A DNA stretch of 64,000 nucleotides from Rariglobus hedericola (GCF_007559335.1 NZ_VMBG01000001.1:1364001-1428000); one strand, 5' to 3'. Positions 1 through 9,653 are shown, numbered from the stretch's first letter. A program made the numbers and translations. Notes: generated by a model from the letters alone, not told the origin.

Positions 1-1
1 C

Positions 2-742
2 GCCCGCTTCGAACGCATCGATCAGGCCTTCGTCGCCTGGGCACAAGACTGGCAAGCCGACATTGCTCAATTCCCCGCCTTGATCGCTTCGTCGACTCTT
101 TGCCACGCCGGTTATCCCGCTTCCTTTCCCCATTTGTTGATGAGCGCCTGCGCCTGCGCAGATCCCGCTCAACCACTGACACATTTACTGGCCTCCGAAA
201 ATCTCGCGCCCACCGACTGGCTACTGTCCCCCGCCGTCTGCTATCACGCTTACGCCCAATGGAGCGGACAACAACTACCTGAAGGCTCGGGCCGCATTTT
301 GACGGCCCGTGGCCGCTGCTTCCGTCGTGAAATCGAGTTCATCCCCGGACGTCGTCAGATCGAATTTGAAATGCGCGAGATCATCCTCTGTGGAGATCCC
401 GAATGGATGGAACCCTTCCTGACGAATGCTGTAACGCGTATCGACGAGATCGCTACATCCAGCAACCTCTCTGGGGTTTGGGCTCTCGCCGAAGATCCTT
501 TCTTTTTACCGGTCGCCCAAGGAAAAGCGCTCATCCAGCGGCTGCAGGAAACCAAAAAAGAATTCCTCGTTCGCTCAAGCGCTCAACTCGATCCGCTCGC
601 GATCGCCAGCATCAACCGTCACGGGACGTTCTTCGGCGAGCGCTTTGATCTTCGTCTCGCCAACGGAGCGCCCGCCCACACCGCCTGCATCGCCTTCGGA
701 CTTGATCGGTGGGCCTCTGCCACCGCCAACGCTGCCGCCTGA
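2..742 (+). CDS. amino acid:[carrier protein] ligase, class II aaRS-like (5' truncated by window)
   Basis: The frame is open to the first bases of the window, so the N-terminus is missing. The protein resembles the catalytic core of atypical seryl-tRNA synthetases. Family knowledge: homologues lack the tRNA-binding arm, activate a small amino acid (Gly or Ala in studied cases) and load it on the phosphopantetheine of a carrier protein. Visible family features are FPHL near 136-147, CYHAY (Cys codon 239-241), CFRREIEF (Glu codon 329-331) and HTACIAFGLDRW (Cys codon 686-688). The two Cys and one Glu match the three zinc ligands of the family, and FGLDRW is class II motif 3. The carrier protein gene begins 7 bp after the stop. 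The family call is firm; the amino acid used cannot be read from the sequence. Confidence 0.88.
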   Translation, partial: ARFERIDQAFVAWAQDWQADIAQFPALIASSTLCHAGYPASFPHLLMSACACADPAQPLTHLLASENLAPTDWLLSPAVCYHAYAQWSGQQLPEGSGRILTARGRCFRREIEFIPGRRQIEFEMREIILCGDPEWMEPFLTNAVTRIDEIATSSNLSGVWALAEDPFFLPVAQGKALIQRLQETKKEFLVRSSAQLDPLAIASINRHGTFFGERFDLRLANGAPAHTACIAFGLDRWASATANAAA

Positions 743-749
743 ACACCAC

Positions 750-977
750 ATGGAAACTTCCATTAAACTTCGTCTCGCACGCGTGTGCCCGACCCTCGCT
801 CCAAGACTTTCGCCCGACGTCCCGCTGATTGCCTGTGGCTTGGACAGTTTGGAGTTCGTCGAACTGCTGTGCGCCATCGAGTCCGAATTTCAAGTCCGTC
901 TCAGCGTAGACGATCTCACGCCTGAAACCACCGCCCGAAATCTTTTCGATCTCATCACCAACCGCATGATCCGCTAA
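750..977 (+). CDS. acyl/aminoacyl carrier protein
   Basis: A 75-residue carrier protein. The phosphopantetheine attachment motif is GLDSLEF, with Ser33 as the acceptor, followed by the usual acidic helix II (ELLCAIESEF). I use the ATG at 750, since the frame is open further upstream but a longer start would overlap the ligase deeply. Its position directly after the ligase gene suggests it is the ligase partner and the carrier on which an amino acid is held while downstream enzymes modify it. That role is inferred from context; the carrier-protein fold call rests on the motif and length. It is not placed beside fabF, so a role as the housekeeping fatty-acid ACP is less likely. Confidence 0.88.
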   Translation: METSIKLRLARVCPTLAPRLSPDVPLIACGLDSLEFVELLCAIESEFQVRLSVDDLTPETTARNLFDLITNRMIR

Positions 978-983
978 TTTCCC

Positions 984-1676
984 ATGACCTACGCCGATTA
1001 TCTTTCCCAGTCCGAACGCCAACGCTGGCTCATCGAAACCGACATCGACTGGGACAACGTCAACGCGCCCGCTTCGCTCACGCAGCCAGACTTGCTCAAA
1101 CGTCTGCGCGACGCCGCCCTCATCGAATCATTTTTCCCCATTCTCACGCCCCGTGTGCTCGACGTTCTCTGGGACGATCCCGCCGCCACCGCCATCTTCA
1201 GCGTTCAACTTTACGAAAGCTATAAACACTTCCACGTCTTCAATCTCTACTTGGAAAAAATCGGCTGGAATCCGCTCAACGACGACGACCTCGTGGCCGT
1301 CCGCCGTCGCAACATCGACCTGCATTACGATTCCCCCACCCGCGTCCTGACCCAGTATTTCATGAGCGAACATTTCGCTGCTCACGCGTTCTTCAAAGAC
1401 TCGCGGGCCGCACTCGATCCCGTTCTCAAACGCATTCTCCACCTCGTCGCGCAGGACGAAGTCCGCCACTCCCAATTCGGCTACGAATTACTCTCCGCCC
1501 GTATTGAGCGCCACCCAGCCGAGCGAGCCATCGTGATCGAAGCCGCCCGCTCCTACACGCACTTCGGTGCGTTAGTGGTGGACGAAGTTCCCATCGCCGA
1601 AAAAAACGACTTCACCGCGATCGTCGGACTCAACCAACGCCTCGTCCGTCTCTGCGGCGAGGGCATAGCCGTTTAA
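984..1676 (+). CDS. ferritin-like di-iron protein (putative oxygenase)
   Basis: A 230-residue, all-helical protein. Candidate di-iron ligands are spaced as in a four-helix ferritin-like bundle: Glu48, Glu78 with His82 (ESYKH), Glu129, and Glu159/His162 in the clear ExxH motif QDEVRH. The pattern resembles ribonucleotide-reductase-like or AurF-like oxygenases more than iron-storage ferritins, but no specific family is certain. It starts 6 bp after the carrier protein and is followed 11 bp later by a second di-iron protein, so it is probably cotranscribed. A reasonable inference is that it oxidises the carrier-bound amino acid or a product of it. The first histidine is one residue further from its Glu than the canonical ExxH, so this site may be irregular. 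Confidence 0.75.
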   Translation: MTYADYLSQSERQRWLIETDIDWDNVNAPASLTQPDLLKRLRDAALIESFFPILTPRVLDVLWDDPAATAIFSVQLYESYKHFHVFNLYLEKIGWNPLNDDDLVAVRRRNIDLHYDSPTRVLTQYFMSEHFAAHAFFKDSRAALDPVLKRILHLVAQDEVRHSQFGYELLSARIERHPAERAIVIEAARSYTHFGALVVDEVPIAEKNDFTAIVGLNQRLVRLCGEGIAV

Positions 1677-1687
1677 CTGGTCTCCGG

Positions 1688-2260
1688 ATGAATACCACCA
1701 CCCGCAACCTCGCCTGGAAACTCAATTGGTATCGGCAGAGCGAACTCGAGGGCGCACTGTTGCTCGGACGCATGGTGCGTTTCGCACCAGACGGAGATAC
1801 CGCCTCGCGCCTGCTCAAGCACTGTGCTGACGAGGCTCGTCACGCCCAACTCTGGAGCGAATGCATCGCCACACTCGGCCTGCCGCACGTGCGCATCCAC
1901 CGCAGCTATCAATCGCTTTTCGCCGATCACGGTGGCACGCCGGCCAACCTTACCGAAGTTCTGTCATTCACCCAAATCTTCGAGCGTCGCGTGCATAAAC
2001 GATTCACCACCGAGCGCACGCAACCCGAACTACCCGAAATCGTGCGGTCAACTTACGACATCATGATCCGCGACGAACATGATCACCTCGACTGGGTTCA
2101 CACGTGGCTGCTGTCCCAACCAGAGACGCAGGCCTTGATGAATCGTTATCTCCATATCGACGAAATCGTTTATCGCACCGTCCTCCCCCACGAAGCCGCC
2201 CTCTGGGAAATCACGGGGTTAGGCGATGAACTTAAATCGGCCGCGATTACCCATGAATAA
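1688..2260 (+). CDS. ferritin-like di-iron protein, second and distinct type
   Basis: A 190-residue helical protein with a textbook di-iron pattern: Glu21 then Glu49/His52 (DEARH) in the first half, and Glu99 then Glu130/His133 (DEHDH) in the second. Spacing within each half is about 28-31 residues, as in the ferritin, rubrerythrin and MiaE folds. It shares little sequence with the preceding di-iron protein, so the pair is not a recent tandem duplication. Its stop overlaps the start of the membrane methyltransferase gene, which implies translational coupling. The substrate is unknown; it may be a second oxidase or desaturase step, or a redox partner. Confidence 0.75.
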   Translation: MNTTTRNLAWKLNWYRQSELEGALLLGRMVRFAPDGDTASRLLKHCADEARHAQLWSECIATLGLPHVRIHRSYQSLFADHGGTPANLTEVLSFTQIFERRVHKRFTTERTQPELPEIVRSTYDIMIRDEHDHLDWVHTWLLSQPETQALMNRYLHIDEIVYRTVLPHEAALWEITGLGDELKSAAITHE

Positions 2261-3494
2261 TCTCTCCGCATTCGCGCTCATCATCACACCCGCCTTCACG
2301 TCGTGGTTTGTGCCCTGCATGCTGAATCATCGTCGCGGTGCCTGGACGTTCTCCGCGCTCTCGATGACCACCCTAAGTCTTATCGTTTTCCTTTTTGAGC
2401 CCACACTCATCTCCCGCGTTGCGATTCCGCTGATAGCGTCAGCCGTGTTTTTCGGATTTCTGGGCTGCATTTCATGCATCGTCGGTTTTCACGACAAACG
2501 CACATCAACGCCGTGGCTGCTCACGGCCTTCGTCTCGCTGGTTATAACTTTTTTCACAGCGTCCAAGGTCGCCCTATCGCTTATGATCATCTTCTCGTTG
2601 ATAGCCGTTTTGGTAGCGTGGTTTCAACGCGACACCGTTCAACACAACGACCAGCTTCCCGCACTAGCTGCAAATAATCGCACGCGGCGCGCCGGCAGCC
2701 TTCCTCGAAAATTTGTTCGCGAGGGCGCGTTCCATTGGCTGCCGATTTATGCGATTGCCCGACTGAGTGACCTTGCCCGAGAAGGCATTGAACATTCCGG
2801 CAGTTACCGTTTTGCCGATCACATTTATCGCAATGTCCCGTCTGGGCGCACCGCACTCGGACGCTGGATCGATGCACGTTTTCTGGCCTCGGCCGCATCG
2901 CGCGCCTTCCGCTTGCGCAACGACGAAGCCAGCCGCGCACTCGAAGCCGCCTGCGATTGCGATACCACCACCGACCGCACGGTTCGTATGCTCGCGGTTC
3001 CCTGCGGTCTGCCTCGTGATTTAAATTCGCTCGTCAAACGCCGCCCTGATGTCGCCTCGAAAATCGACTACCATGGTCTCGATATCGATCCCAATTTGCT
3101 CGGCCTGGCCGGGCAGTTCATCGCACCCAGCGCGGCTGCTGGCGCGAAGTGCACGTTTCACGAAGGCAACGCACTGAACCGCACGGATTATCCACGCAAC
3201 GATTTCGATGTGATCGTGAGCACGGGTCTCGGTGAATTTTTGGACGACGCGCAACTGGCACTTTTCTATCGGAATATCCATGCATCGCTTATTCCCGGCG
3301 GCCGATTCTTCACGAGTGCCACCCGCCGCGAAGCACGCACGGAAGCATTTTTAAAGGCATTCGAATTGGATACCAATTATCGCACCCAACCCGATCTCGA
3401 ACGTGCGCTCGCCTCGGTCGAACAACCGTGGTCACGACTCGAATTTACCACCGATGAAACCGGCCTCCAAACGTTCGTGATCGCCACCAAGTAG
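2253..3494 (+). CDS. membrane-anchored class I SAM-dependent methyltransferase-like protein
   Basis: About 413 residues. The N-terminal 120 are very hydrophobic with four or five predicted membrane spans. A linker rich in Arg and aromatic residues follows, then a Rossmann-like domain from about residue 240. In it, GLDIDP fits the acidic SAM-ribose site, EGNAL the adenine loop, and FDVIVSTGLGEF motif post-I. I chose ATG 2253, which overlaps the previous stop by 8 bases; ATG 2226 is possible and adds nine residues. As the last gene of this operon it suggests that the product is methylated at the membrane or is lipid-like. The methyl acceptor cannot be inferred. Confidence 0.72.
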   Translation: MNNLSAFALIITPAFTSWFVPCMLNHRRGAWTFSALSMTTLSLIVFLFEPTLISRVAIPLIASAVFFGFLGCISCIVGFHDKRTSTPWLLTAFVSLVITFFTASKVALSLMIIFSLIAVLVAWFQRDTVQHNDQLPALAANNRTRRAGSLPRKFVREGAFHWLPIYAIARLSDLAREGIEHSGSYRFADHIYRNVPSGRTALGRWIDARFLASAASRAFRLRNDEASRALEAACDCDTTTDRTVRMLAVPCGLPRDLNSLVKRRPDVASKIDYHGLDIDPNLLGLAGQFIAPSAAAGAKCTFHEGNALNRTDYPRNDFDVIVSTGLGEFLDDAQLALFYRNIHASLIPGGRFFTSATRREARTEAFLKAFELDTNYRTQPDLERALASVEQPWSRLEFTTDETGLQTFVIATK

Positions 3495-3526
3495 GTGTCA
3501 CGGCGGTTTAGCGGGTAACCAAGCCA

Positions 3527-3566
3527 TAAAAAAGCAGACGGTTCAAAACGAACACGTCTGCTTTTG
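3527..3566. terminator. bidirectional Rho-independent terminator
   Basis: The inverted repeat AAAAGCAGACG ... CGTCTGCTTTT has a loop of about 14 bases. It carries an A tract on the left and a T tract on the right. It lies between the convergent methyltransferase and phosphohexomutase genes and can serve both. Confidence 0.85.
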
Positions 3567-3597
3567 AATCAACGGACCGAATTCGCCGGTGTTCAGT

Positions 3598-5559
3598 TCA
3601 GCCTTCGGCGCGTTTTTGTGCGTCGGCCTCGATCAGTGCTTTTACACGATCGAGTTCGGCTTTCACCTGCATTTTCACGGTCGCGAGCTCGGCGGAGTTT
3701 TTCACCGGTGCGCTGGCGAACACGTAGAACTTCATCTTTGGCTCGGTGCCGCTGCCGCGCGCGGCAAAACTGTAGCCGTTTGATAGCGTGACCAGATACA
3801 GATCCTGCTTCGGAATCGCCTCGCCGTCGGCATCCATGAACACCTCGACACCGAAGTCCTGGAATTTCGTCACGCCCACATCGCCAAACACCTTGGGCGG
3901 AGCCGAACGATAGGTTTCGAGGATGCGCTTGATCTTGGCCGCACCCGTCGCGCCTTCGTAATACAGGTTGATCACGCCTTCCAGGTAGAAGCCGTATTTG
4001 AGATAAATCTCGTCGAGATACTCCGGCACCGTTTTGCCCTGAGCTTTCACGGCGGCACAGACCTCGGCAAACATCAGACAAGCGGCGTTGCCATCCTTGT
4101 CGCGCACCGCGTCGTTGGGGAGATAACCGTAGCTCTCTTCGCAGCCGAACGCATAAAACGTGCTGTATTTCTGAAGTAGTTTCGCACGCGCCTCGAACGA
4201 GGTCGCATCATAATCAAGAGCGATGCCCTGCTCTTTGAAAAACGCGCCCTTCAACTGCTCTTCGTAGCCCTTGATCTTGGAGGCGATCCATTTGAAACCT
4301 GTGAGGGTGTTGATGACTTTGACGCCATGGCCGTGGCCGATCGCGTCTTGCAGCGAGGTGGTCACAAACGTCTTCACAATCGCCACACGGTCGGAACCGG
4401 CCGCGGGGATCACGCCTGTCTCCTTGTATTTGGACAGACGATACTCGGCCATCAGCGAACCAATCTGGTTGCCGGTGAGCAGGTGCATCTGGCCGTCCGG
4501 TCCGCGCACCGCGCAGCCCATGCGATCACAGTCCGGATCGGTGGCCAGCACGAGATCGAGCCCCTTTTCGTCGGCCAGTTTGACCGCCAGCGAAAGCGCC
4601 TCGGCGTTCTCCGGATTCGGCGACTTGACCGTCGGAAAACGCGGGTCGTGAACCGACTGCGCGCCGACTTGGTGCACCTCGCAACCGGCGTGAAGCAGCA
4701 GCGGCACCGACATGATGTCGCCCGTCGCGTGGATGTTGGTAAACGCGATCTTGAGCTTGGTCTTCTTGAAGACACCCGGATCAATGGCCGCCTTGGTGGC
4801 AACCGCCAGATAAGCATCGTCCGCCGGACGACCCAGCGTGACCACGCGAGCCAAGTCTTTCTCCAAAAACACCGAGAGCCCGGAAAGCGGCACGGCGTTT
4901 ACTTCGTCGACGATGCCCTTGTCATGCGGGGCAACCACCTGCGCGCCGTCTTCGAAGTAGGCTTTGAATCCGTTGTCGTGCGGAGGATTGTGGCTGGCGG
5001 TGATGACCACACCGGCGTGGGCGCGCAGATAACGCACCGTGAAGCTCAGCTGAGGAGTCGAGCGCGGGCCTTCAAAAATATAGGCATTACCGCCGAGTTT
5101 CGTCCAAGCCGAGGCGGCCAGCTCGCAGAAATGACGCGAGAAATGACGCACGTCATGCGCGATCACCAGCACGGGCACATCCGCGCGACCGGACAGCGTC
5201 AGATAGCTCTTCGTATATTTGAACAGGCCGATCGTCGCGCGCGTGAGCGTGAAATCGTTGAGGATGTTGCTGCCGATGGCCGCGTGCGCAGGAGTGCCTT
5301 GGGCGCTCGGCGTGCCGATTTCGTCAACGGTCGGGGTGAAGCCAATCGTGCGGCCGCGAATGCCGCCGGTGCCAAACTCGAGGTCACGATAGAAACGGTT
5401 GTTGAGTTCTTCCCACGCACCTTTGGCAACGAGTTCATCGATGCTGGCGACCGCCCAGGCGGGGAGCGAAGCCCCGAGCCAGATGCCGAGGTTTTTGACG
5501 GTGTCGGGCAAAAGATTTCCGGCCTGGCCGGCGGCTTGGATGAGGGAGAGCGTGCTCAT
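3598..5559 (-). CDS. alpha-D-phosphohexomutase (phosphoglucomutase/phosphomannomutase family)
   Basis: 653 residues from the chosen ATG (MSTLSLIQ); the frame runs further upstream but overlaps the previous gene. All four family loops are present: TASHNPPHDNG with phosphoserine Ser189, the metal loop ATDPDCDRMG, the sugar loop GCEESYGYLPN, and the phosphate loop RGSGTEPKMK near the C-terminus. FGTGGIRG near residue 63 is the N-terminal signature. It interconverts hexose 1- and 6-phosphates in the cytoplasm. Its neighbours, a UDP-sugar pyrophosphorylase and glycogen phosphorylase on the same strand, point to glucose-1-phosphate handling in glycogen turnover. The length is nearer the long PGM2-like or PgcA-like subgroup; sugar preference is not decided by the sequence. 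Confidence 0.93.
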   Translation of the reverse strand: MSTLSLIQAAGQAGNLLPDTVKNLGIWLGASLPAWAVASIDELVAKGAWEELNNRFYRDLEFGTGGIRGRTIGFTPTVDEIGTPSAQGTPAHAAIGSNILNDFTLTRATIGLFKYTKSYLTLSGRADVPVLVIAHDVRHFSRHFCELAASAWTKLGGNAYIFEGPRSTPQLSFTVRYLRAHAGVVITASHNPPHDNGFKAYFEDGAQVVAPHDKGIVDEVNAVPLSGLSVFLEKDLARVVTLGRPADDAYLAVATKAAIDPGVFKKTKLKIAFTNIHATGDIMSVPLLLHAGCEVHQVGAQSVHDPRFPTVKSPNPENAEALSLAVKLADEKGLDLVLATDPDCDRMGCAVRGPDGQMHLLTGNQIGSLMAEYRLSKYKETGVIPAAGSDRVAIVKTFVTTSLQDAIGHGHGVKVINTLTGFKWIASKIKGYEEQLKGAFFKEQGIALDYDATSFEARAKLLQKYSTFYAFGCEESYGYLPNDAVRDKDGNAACLMFAEVCAAVKAQGKTVPEYLDEIYLKYGFYLEGVINLYYEGATGAAKIKRILETYRSAPPKVFGDVGVTKFQDFGVEVFMDADGEAIPKQDLYLVTLSNGYSFAARGSGTEPKMKFYVFASAPVKNSAELATVKMQVKAELDRVKALIEADAQKRAEG

Positions 5560-5578
5560 GCGGGTGGCGTTTGGGTGA

Positions 5579-7000
5579 TTATTCGAGATACAGACCGGCG
5601 GTGATGGCGGGCTTGGCCGGAAATTTATTCCAGGCATCGGCAAAAGAGTCTTCGTCGTAACCGAACAGCGGCGACACCTCGATGGCTACGGACGGCAGGC
5701 CCGTGTCATCGGTGGTGACTGCAGCATTGTTCTGCTTAAGCCAGCGTGCGAACTGGCGGAGCTGGTCGTCGCTGCAGGTCTTGGGAGAATCGAGACCCTC
5801 GGCATTTTTCACCGGGGAGAAATCGTCTTGGCGCCGCGTCTCGATGACCACGGGATTATTGGCAAAGGGCAGCGCATCGAAAACGAACATCTCGAATTTC
5901 ACGCCATTAGCCTTGTCGGGCTTCACAGGATTGCCGGCAGCATCCACGGTGGGAATCTTTTTATCTGCACGGTGGAAGGGCAGCGAATCGTCACCATGCG
6001 CCATGCGCCGGATAAATTTCGTATCCAAAATATGGATAGCTATGCTGCCGGCAATGTAGCGTAGCGCGCCGGTCACGGGGTCGATCTGCTCCTGATACTC
6101 CTTGGGCAGGTCGGAGTATTCGATCACGATATTCTTGCCGTGCTGGGTGCAGAAGTGCCCCACCTTTTCGCCCGCGTAGGCCTTGGCGACCATCTTGCTG
6201 GACATCTCGGAGCCGCGCAGGATGTGCCAGCCGATGAAAGTCGGATCGATGCCGCGCACCAGCGGGTTATCCACCTGGAAATAGCTGAGGATATCGATGC
6301 CTTCCTTGGCCATGAGATCGAGCGCGCCACTGCGATCCAAGGCGCGGAGCGAGCCGCCGTGTCCGTCGGGCGACATGGCAATGGTGCTCTTCGTTTCCAA
6401 CATGATTTTGCCCTCGATCGTAACGGCGGGCATGCGTCCCTGGCGGAAGAAATGAACGTGGTCTTCGGCCAGACCAAAGAAGCCGTTATCCTTGAAAAAC
6501 GACTCGGTCTGACCGTGATTCGCGTTGCTGGTCATGATGAACCAGTGGATCGGCTTGCCGTAGCGCACACCGGCGGCGCGGACCTTTTCAGCAAACACTT
6601 GGAAAAGCGTCTTCTGCTTGATGGGCGTCACCGGAAAGGTGCCCTTGGGTCCGTCATAACCGAGGCGCGTGCCCTGTCCGCCGGCAACCGTGAAGGCAGC
6701 GACTCGGCCGGCCTTGAGCGCGGCTTCACCGGTGGTTTTAGCCGAAGCCCAAGCTGCGGCATCGCCACCGTTTTCGGGACGGCACTCATACGGAGCGGGA
6801 GCGAGTCCGGTCAGATCGATGCCTGCCGTTGCGCCCTTGGCCAGCAACGTGCGCGTGAGACGATCAACCTCGGTGAGATCAATCTCGGCCGCCTCGGAGA
6901 GCAGATGCTGCTGCTCATTGGGGGTGAGTTCGTTATAAAACGCAAAAACGTGCCCCTGTCCGGCACGCTCAAATTCTTCGATCAACGGAGGTTTGGCCAT
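5579..7000 (-). CDS. UTP-dependent sugar-1-phosphate uridylyltransferase (UDPGP/UAP1 family)
   Basis: 473 residues from ATG 7000 (MAKPPLIEEF). The nucleotide-binding signature AGGQGTRLGYDGPKGTFPV is close to the eukaryotic UDP-N-acetylglucosamine pyrophosphorylase type rather than bacterial GalU. Further family motifs are MTSNANHGQT, the PDGHGG loop, and QVDNPLVRG, whose Asp should bind the metal. The reaction is UTP plus sugar 1-phosphate to UDP-sugar and pyrophosphate. Whether glucose or N-acetylglucosamine is used is open, though the gene lies between phosphohexomutase and glycogen phosphorylase, which favours glucose. The stop is 19 bp from the mutase start, so the two are probably cotranscribed. 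Confidence 0.9.
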   Translation of the reverse strand: MAKPPLIEEFERAGQGHVFAFYNELTPNEQQHLLSEAAEIDLTEVDRLTRTLLAKGATAGIDLTGLAPAPYECRPENGGDAAAWASAKTTGEAALKAGRVAAFTVAGGQGTRLGYDGPKGTFPVTPIKQKTLFQVFAEKVRAAGVRYGKPIHWFIMTSNANHGQTESFFKDNGFFGLAEDHVHFFRQGRMPAVTIEGKIMLETKSTIAMSPDGHGGSLRALDRSGALDLMAKEGIDILSYFQVDNPLVRGIDPTFIGWHILRGSEMSSKMVAKAYAGEKVGHFCTQHGKNIVIEYSDLPKEYQEQIDPVTGALRYIAGSIAIHILDTKFIRRMAHGDDSLPFHRADKKIPTVDAAGNPVKPDKANGVKFEMFVFDALPFANNPVVIETRRQDDFSPVKNAEGLDSPKTCSDDQLRQFARWLKQNNAAVTTDDTGLPSVAIEVSPLFGYDEDSFADAWNKFPAKPAITAGLYLE

Positions 7001-7067
7001 GATTGGAAGCAAGCAGTCAGCAAGGCGCACAGAGGCGGAGCAACGCCTTTTTGCACTTACATAAACA

Positions 7068-7097
7068 AGAAAGGCCCGACACGAGGTCGGGCCTTTG
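7068..7097 (-). terminator. Rho-independent terminator after glgP
   Basis: AAAGGCCCGAC pairs with GTCGGGCCTTT around a five-base loop. On the minus strand the hairpin is followed by a T-rich run. It lies 16 bp past the glycogen phosphorylase stop and before the pyrophosphorylase gene. Confidence 0.85.
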
Positions 7098-7112
7098 CAG
7101 GAACGAATGAAC

Positions 7113-9653
7113 TCAGATCGCCACCGAGGGCAGCGACCAGATGTCCTTGGCGTATTCGCGGATGGTGCGATCGCTCGAGAACTTGCCGACACGGGCCGTG
7201 TTGAGGATCGCCATCTTCGCCCAGCGCGAGGTGTCGCGATAAGCCGCATCGACCTTCTCCTGCGCCTGCACGTAGCTGCGATAATCGGCCAGCACCTTGT
7301 AGGGATCGCCACCGTCTAGCAGGCTGTGGTGCAGCGCGCCGAAGGCATGGCTTTCGCCCGGAGTGAAGTAATCGGAACCGAGCCAATCGACAATGGCGCG
7401 GAGTTCGTCGTCGGCACCGTAGTAGTTCCAAGGGTTGTAGCCCTCGGCGTCCAGTTTCTCCACGTCGGGCACCTTGAGGCCGAAGATGAAGATGTTGTCG
7501 TCACCGACTTCCTCGCCGATTTCGACATTGGCGCCATCGAGCGTGCCGATGGTGAGCGAACCGTTGAGGGCGAGCTTCATGTTGCCCGTGCCGGAAGCTT
7601 CCTTGCCGGCGGTCGAGATCTGCTCCGAAAGATCGGAGGCGGGAATGATCTTCTCGGCGAGCGAGACGCGGTAGTTGGGCAGGAAGGCGACCTTCAATTT
7701 CCCATTGATGCGGTCGTCCTTGTTGATGCGGTCGCCGATGACGTTGATCGCGCGAATAATGTTTTTCGCGAGGTCGTAGCCGGGAGCGGCCTTGGCGCCG
7801 AAGACGAATACGCGAGGCACGATGTCGAGCGACGGGTTCTGCAACAGGCGGCGGTAAAGCGTGAGGATGTGCAGCAGGTTCAAGTGCTGGCGCTTGTATT
7901 CATGGAGGCGCTTGATCTGCACGTCGAAGAGCGCATCGGGCGACACATCGACGCCGCAATCGGCTTTGATGACCGTCGCGAGGTCCTGCTTGTTGGCGCG
8001 CTTGATCGCCATGAACTCCTTCTGGAAGGCCTTGTCGTCGGCGAATTTTTCGAGTCCGCGGAGGACGTCGAGATCGCGGGCCCAGATGGTGGGCGAACCG
8101 AGTTTTTCGGTGATGAGTTTGGTGAGGCGCGGATTACAATCGAGCAGCCAGCGACGCGGCGTGATGCCGTTGGTCTTGTTCTGGAATTTGCCCGGGTAGA
8201 GATTGTCGAAATCGGGGAAGAGATCCTTCTTCAGGAGTTCGGTGTGCAGCGCGGCGACACCGTTGACGGCGTGCGAACCGACCACCGCGAGATTGGCCAT
8301 GCGGAAGGCCTTGGCACCGCCCTCTTCGACGAGGGAGAGGATGGCTTTCTTTTTGTTGTCACCCGGCCACTTGGCCTCGACCACTTCCATCAGGCGGCGG
8401 TTGATCTCGTAAACGATCTGGGTGTGGCGCGGGAGCACACGCGTGAAGAGCGGAACGCCCCACTTTTCCAAGGCTTCGGGAAGCAGCGTGTGATTAGTGT
8501 AGCCGAAGGTGTTGGTGACGATCGACCAGGCTTTTTCCCAAGCGAAATTATGTTCGTCGAGGAGGATGCGGAGAAGCTCGGCGACGGCGACGGCGGGATG
8601 CGTGTCGTTGAGCTGGACGGCGACCTTGTCGTCGAAGTTTTCCCACGAGTTGCCCTCGTGGCGGAAGTGACGGCGGATGATGTCGCGGAGTGAGCACGAA
8701 ACGAAGAAATACTGCTGCACCAGACGCAGTTCCTTGCCGTTCTCAGTCTTGTCATTCGGGTAAAGAACCTTCGAAACGGTTTCGCCGATGGCTTTCTCGC
8801 GGACGGCATCCACATAGCCGCCGCTGTTGAACGCCACCAAGTCGAATTCCTCGGTCGAGCGCGAGGCCCAGAGGCGGAGCAAGTTGACCGTGGCGGTGCC
8901 GTAACCGGCGATCGGAATGTCGTAGGGGACGCCGAGAATGGTCTTGGTGTCGGTCCAGCGCGGGTGTGAGTTGCCGTTGTTGTCGAAGACGTTTTCGACG
9001 CGGCCGTAGATTTTGACGTCGGTCGTGTATTCGGGACGGACGACTTCCCACGGGGTTCCGAAAATCATCCAGTTGTCCGGATGCTCCACCTGATGACCGT
9101 GGACGAACTCCTGCTTGAAGAGACCGAATTCGTAATGGATGCCGTAGCCGATCGCGGGGAAATCCAGCGTGGCGAGCGAGTCGAGGAAACACGCGGCAAG
9201 ACGGCCGAGACCGCCGTTGCCCAAGCCCATGTCCACTTCGCTCTCGCGAACGGACTCCCAGTCAACGCCGAGGTCTTTCAACGCGGTGCGGGCTTCATCA
9301 TAGAGACCGGTATTGTAGAGATTATTCTCAAACAGACGGCCCATCAGATACTCGAGGGAGAGGTAATAAAGACGGCGGACATTCTCTTTGTTATGGACGC
9401 CCTGGGTCTTGATCAGGCGGGTAAGGATCTGTTCGCGGACGGCCAGCGAGGTGGCGATCCACCAGTCACGCGGCTTGGCGGTGACCCGGTCACGAGCGAG
9501 TGCCGAAGTGAGGTTGCGAAGGATGGCCTGCTGCAAGGACTGCACGGGGTCATCCGTGGAGCGTCGCTGCGGAACCGCGGCCGGCGAGACCGGTGCGGAA
9601 GCAGGAGCAATGGCAGGAGCGGTCTTCGACGTGGATTTTTTAGGAGCGGGCAT
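7113..9653 (-). CDS. glgP: glycogen/alpha-glucan phosphorylase
   Basis: 846 residues, the normal length for the GT35 family. The pyridoxal-phosphate lysine is Lys693 in [14 protein letters not shown], which is followed by [22 protein letters not shown]-type sequence, NGITPRRWL and the [10 protein letters not shown]-terminal signature are also present. The first 30 residues are a Pro/Ala-rich extension ([12 protein letters not shown]), which is unusual but may be real since the only good start is the ATG at 9653. It releases glucose 1-phosphate from glycogen with phosphate. It heads a same-strand group with the uridylyltransferase and mutase, although a terminator after glgP suggests separate control of those two. 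Confidence 0.97.
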   Translation of the reverse strand: MPAPKKSTSKTAPAIAPASAPVSPAAVPQRRSTDDPVQSLQQAILRNLTSALARDRVTAKPRDWWIATSLAVREQILTRLIKTQGVHNKENVRRLYYLSLEYLMGRLFENNLYNTGLYDEARTALKDLGVDWESVRESEVDMGLGNGGLGRLAACFLDSLATLDFPAIGYGIHYEFGLFKQEFVHGHQVEHPDNWMIFGTPWEVVRPEYTTDVKIYGRVENVFDNNGNSHPRWTDTKTILGVPYDIPIAGYGTATVNLLRLWASRSTEEFDLVAFNSGGYVDAVREKAIGETVSKVLYPNDKTENGKELRLVQQYFFVSCSLRDIIRRHFRHEGNSWENFDDKVAVQLNDTHPAVAVAELLRILLDEHNFAWEKAWSIVTNTFGYTNHTLLPEALEKWGVPLFTRVLPRHTQIVYEINRRLMEVVEAKWPGDNKKKAILSLVEEGGAKAFRMANLAVVGSHAVNGVAALHTELLKKDLFPDFDNLYPGKFQNKTNGITPRRWLLDCNPRLTKLITEKLGSPTIWARDLDVLRGLEKFADDKAFQKEFMAIKRANKQDLATVIKADCGVDVSPDALFDVQIKRLHEYKRQHLNLLHILTLYRRLLQNPSLDIVPRVFVFGAKAAPGYDLAKNIIRAINVIGDRINKDDRINGKLKVAFLPNYRVSLAEKIIPASDLSEQISTAGKEASGTGNMKLALNGSLTIGTLDGANVEIGEEVGDDNIFIFGLKVPDVEKLDAEGYNPWNYYGADDELRAIVDWLGSDYFTPGESHAFGALHHSLLDGGDPYKVLADYRSYVQAQEKVDAAYRDTSRWAKMAILNTARVGKFSSDRTIREYAKDIWSLPSVAI

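Noticed and set aside
4327-8693. Long + strand open frames (425 and 455 codons) across the mutase, pyrophosphorylase and glgP genes
   Set aside because: They lie opposite genes with clear catalytic motifs and have no motifs of their own.
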